Source: JAFGPF01 sp964409485 (lineage in GTDB: Bacteria > Chloroflexota > Dehalococcoidia > Dehalococcoidales > RBG-16-60-22). Taken from it: 26,644 nt of DNA. The stretch is taken from NCBI GenBank assembly GCA_964409485.1, contig CAYPDM010000018.1, positions 1 to 26,644 on the forward strand, written 5' to 3'. Shown piece after piece: positions 25,712 to 26,644 of this stretch. The notes beneath the pieces were generated by a model, which saw only the letters and a program-made list of their open reading frames with translations, searched no databases and was not told where the DNA came from. Both the position numbers and the translations under genes were made by a program. How positions within the stretch are numbered: the first letter of the stretch is position 1; every line of letters begins with the position of its first letter.

Positions 25712-25767
25712 TTGTAAGCCTGACATTGGACTACAATAAAATTGAATATTACAGAAGGAGGCATAGA

Positions 25768-26644
25768 TTGTTTAACAAGCAGATATACCAATTCCCCATC
25801 CTTTACACCAACCCCATTCCCAAGATAGCCCTGGGCTGGGGTTCGTACGAGACTGTCGGCGACGAATGTAAAGAGGCCGGCGTAACGAAGGCGCTGATTA
25901 TAACCTCCGGTCTCAAGGGGACGGGCATCGTCGACGAGATACAGGGTGTCTTAAACCACAACGGCATTGCCACCGAAAAATACGATAAGGTCACGTCTAA
26001 CCCCAAAGCCCACGAGGTCATGGCCGCCTACCAGACTTTCAAAGACAGCCAGTGCAACGGCGTGGTCACGGTGGGCGGCGGCAGTTCCATCGACACCGGC
26101 AAAGGCGTACGCGTGGTCGATGCCAACGGCGGCAAAGACGTTACCAATTTTATAGCTTATCTCGACCCGCCCTGGATGGAAACGTTAAAGAAACTAAAGC
26201 CCTGCACGGTACCGCAAATCTCCGTTGTCACCACCTCCGGCACGGGGGCCGAAGTTACCTCCTGGGCCGCCATTTCCCACACCAAAGCCCGGGCCAAGGT
26301 ACTGGTCAGCGCCCCCAACGTTCAATCCACCGTAGCCGTTATCGACCCGTTGCTGATAAGGCTCCAGCCCAGGCATATCGCCGCCTGGACGGGCTTCGAC
26401 GCCCTGGCCCACGGGTTCGAGGCGTTCGTCACCAAAGTCCAGGGGCCTTATGCCGTAGGCATACTGCTGCGGGCAGTCGAGCTTATCTATCACAACTTAA
26501 GAGAGTTCACTTTCAACCGCATGAACCACGAGGCCTGTGAAAGGATGTGCTGGGCATCCACGATGGGCGGCATTGCCATCGGCTTCGCGGCGGGCGCCGG
26601 CATCGTGCACGGCCTCGGCCACCAGATAAGCGCCCTGAAAGACT
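25768..26644 (+). CDS. Iron-containing alcohol dehydrogenase, partial at right edge
   Basis: The first 292 codons are visible; the family is usually about 380-400 residues. The start is TTG at 25768, fixed by AGAAGGAGG ending 6 bases upstream. The NAD-binding loop is VTVGGGSSIDTGKG (about 100-113) and a second glycine-rich stretch is TTSGTGAEVTSWA. Iron ligands are expected at Asp in VIDPLL, His in FDALAHGFEAF, and the two His of GIVHGLGHQ near the edge. Members reduce aldehydes or oxidise 1,2-diols, lactaldehyde or methanol. Beside the butanediol-dehydrogenase-like gene this suggests paired alcohol/aldehyde handling. The substrate is unknown. Confidence 0.92.
   Translation, partial: MFNKQIYQFPILYTNPIPKIALGWGSYETVGDECKEAGVTKALIITSGLKGTGIVDEIQGVLNHNGIATEKYDKVTSNPKAHEVMAAYQTFKDSQCNGVVTVGGGSSIDTGKGVRVVDANGGKDVTNFIAYLDPPWMETLKKLKPCTVPQISVVTTSGTGAEVTSWAAISHTKARAKVLVSAPNVQSTVAVIDPLLIRLQPRHIAAWTGFDALAHGFEAFVTKVQGPYAVGILLRAVELIYHNLREFTFNRMNHEACERMCWASTMGGIAIGFAAGAGIVHGLGHQISALKD

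Overview
The window is bacterial: dense coding on both strands, strong Shine-Dalgarno (SD) motifs, several GTG and TTG starts, and recognisable sigma-70 type promoters and intrinsic terminators. The gene mix is a molybdopterin oxidoreductase, a TRAP transporter, paired alcohol dehydrogenases, a MoxR/DUF58/DUF4129 cluster and a giant thrombospondin-3/PKD surface protein. Together with moderately GC-rich codon use that still takes many ATA and AGG codons, this suggests an environmental, probably anaerobic or facultative heterotroph. A Dehalococcoidia-like Chloroflexota is my best guess, but the sequence alone does not prove it. A run of exactly 100 N (9669-9768) shows this is a draft scaffold, probably from a metagenome or single cell.

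Layout. (1) 1-1260, minus: the N-terminal 420 codons of a molybdopterin oxidoreductase leaving the left edge. (2) 1261-1628: AT-rich divergent control region with a tandem 17-bp repeat and a palindrome. (3) 1629-10963, plus: a LolA/LppX-like lipoprotein, then a giant secreted mosaic protein (about 2,740 residues once the gap is resolved) made of calcium-binding TSP3 repeats, fascin-like beta-trefoil repeats, FG-GAP/VCBS repeats, a central hydrophobic module, cadherin-like and PKD domains and a Lys/Asp/Gly/Asn tail. (4) 11189-15684, plus: an MFS permease, then a complete TRAP transporter (dctP, dctQ, dctM) behind its own promoter. (5) 15864-18301, plus: an SDR dehydrogenase and a catalase, each ending in a clear intrinsic terminator. 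(6) 18353-24485, minus: six genes in a row (cupin, 3-hydroxyisobutyrate dehydrogenase-like, DUF4129, DUF58, MoxR ATPase, CNNM-type membrane protein). (7) 24680-26644, plus: a zinc-dependent butanediol-dehydrogenase-like enzyme and a partial iron-dependent alcohol dehydrogenase.

How it fits together. The TRAP system and MFS permease probably import organic acids, and the SDR, hydroxyacid dehydrogenase and alcohol dehydrogenases look like accompanying redox steps. No substrate can be named from sequence. MoxR, DUF58 and DUF4129 form the usual chaperone-like envelope module. The most unusual object is the giant protein. One beta-trefoil is nested inside a loop of an FG-GAP repeat, it carries an internal membrane-like segment, and the assembly gap falls in its cadherin-like repeats with identical 51-bp contig ends on both sides. 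Collapsing that overlap restores a single reading frame.
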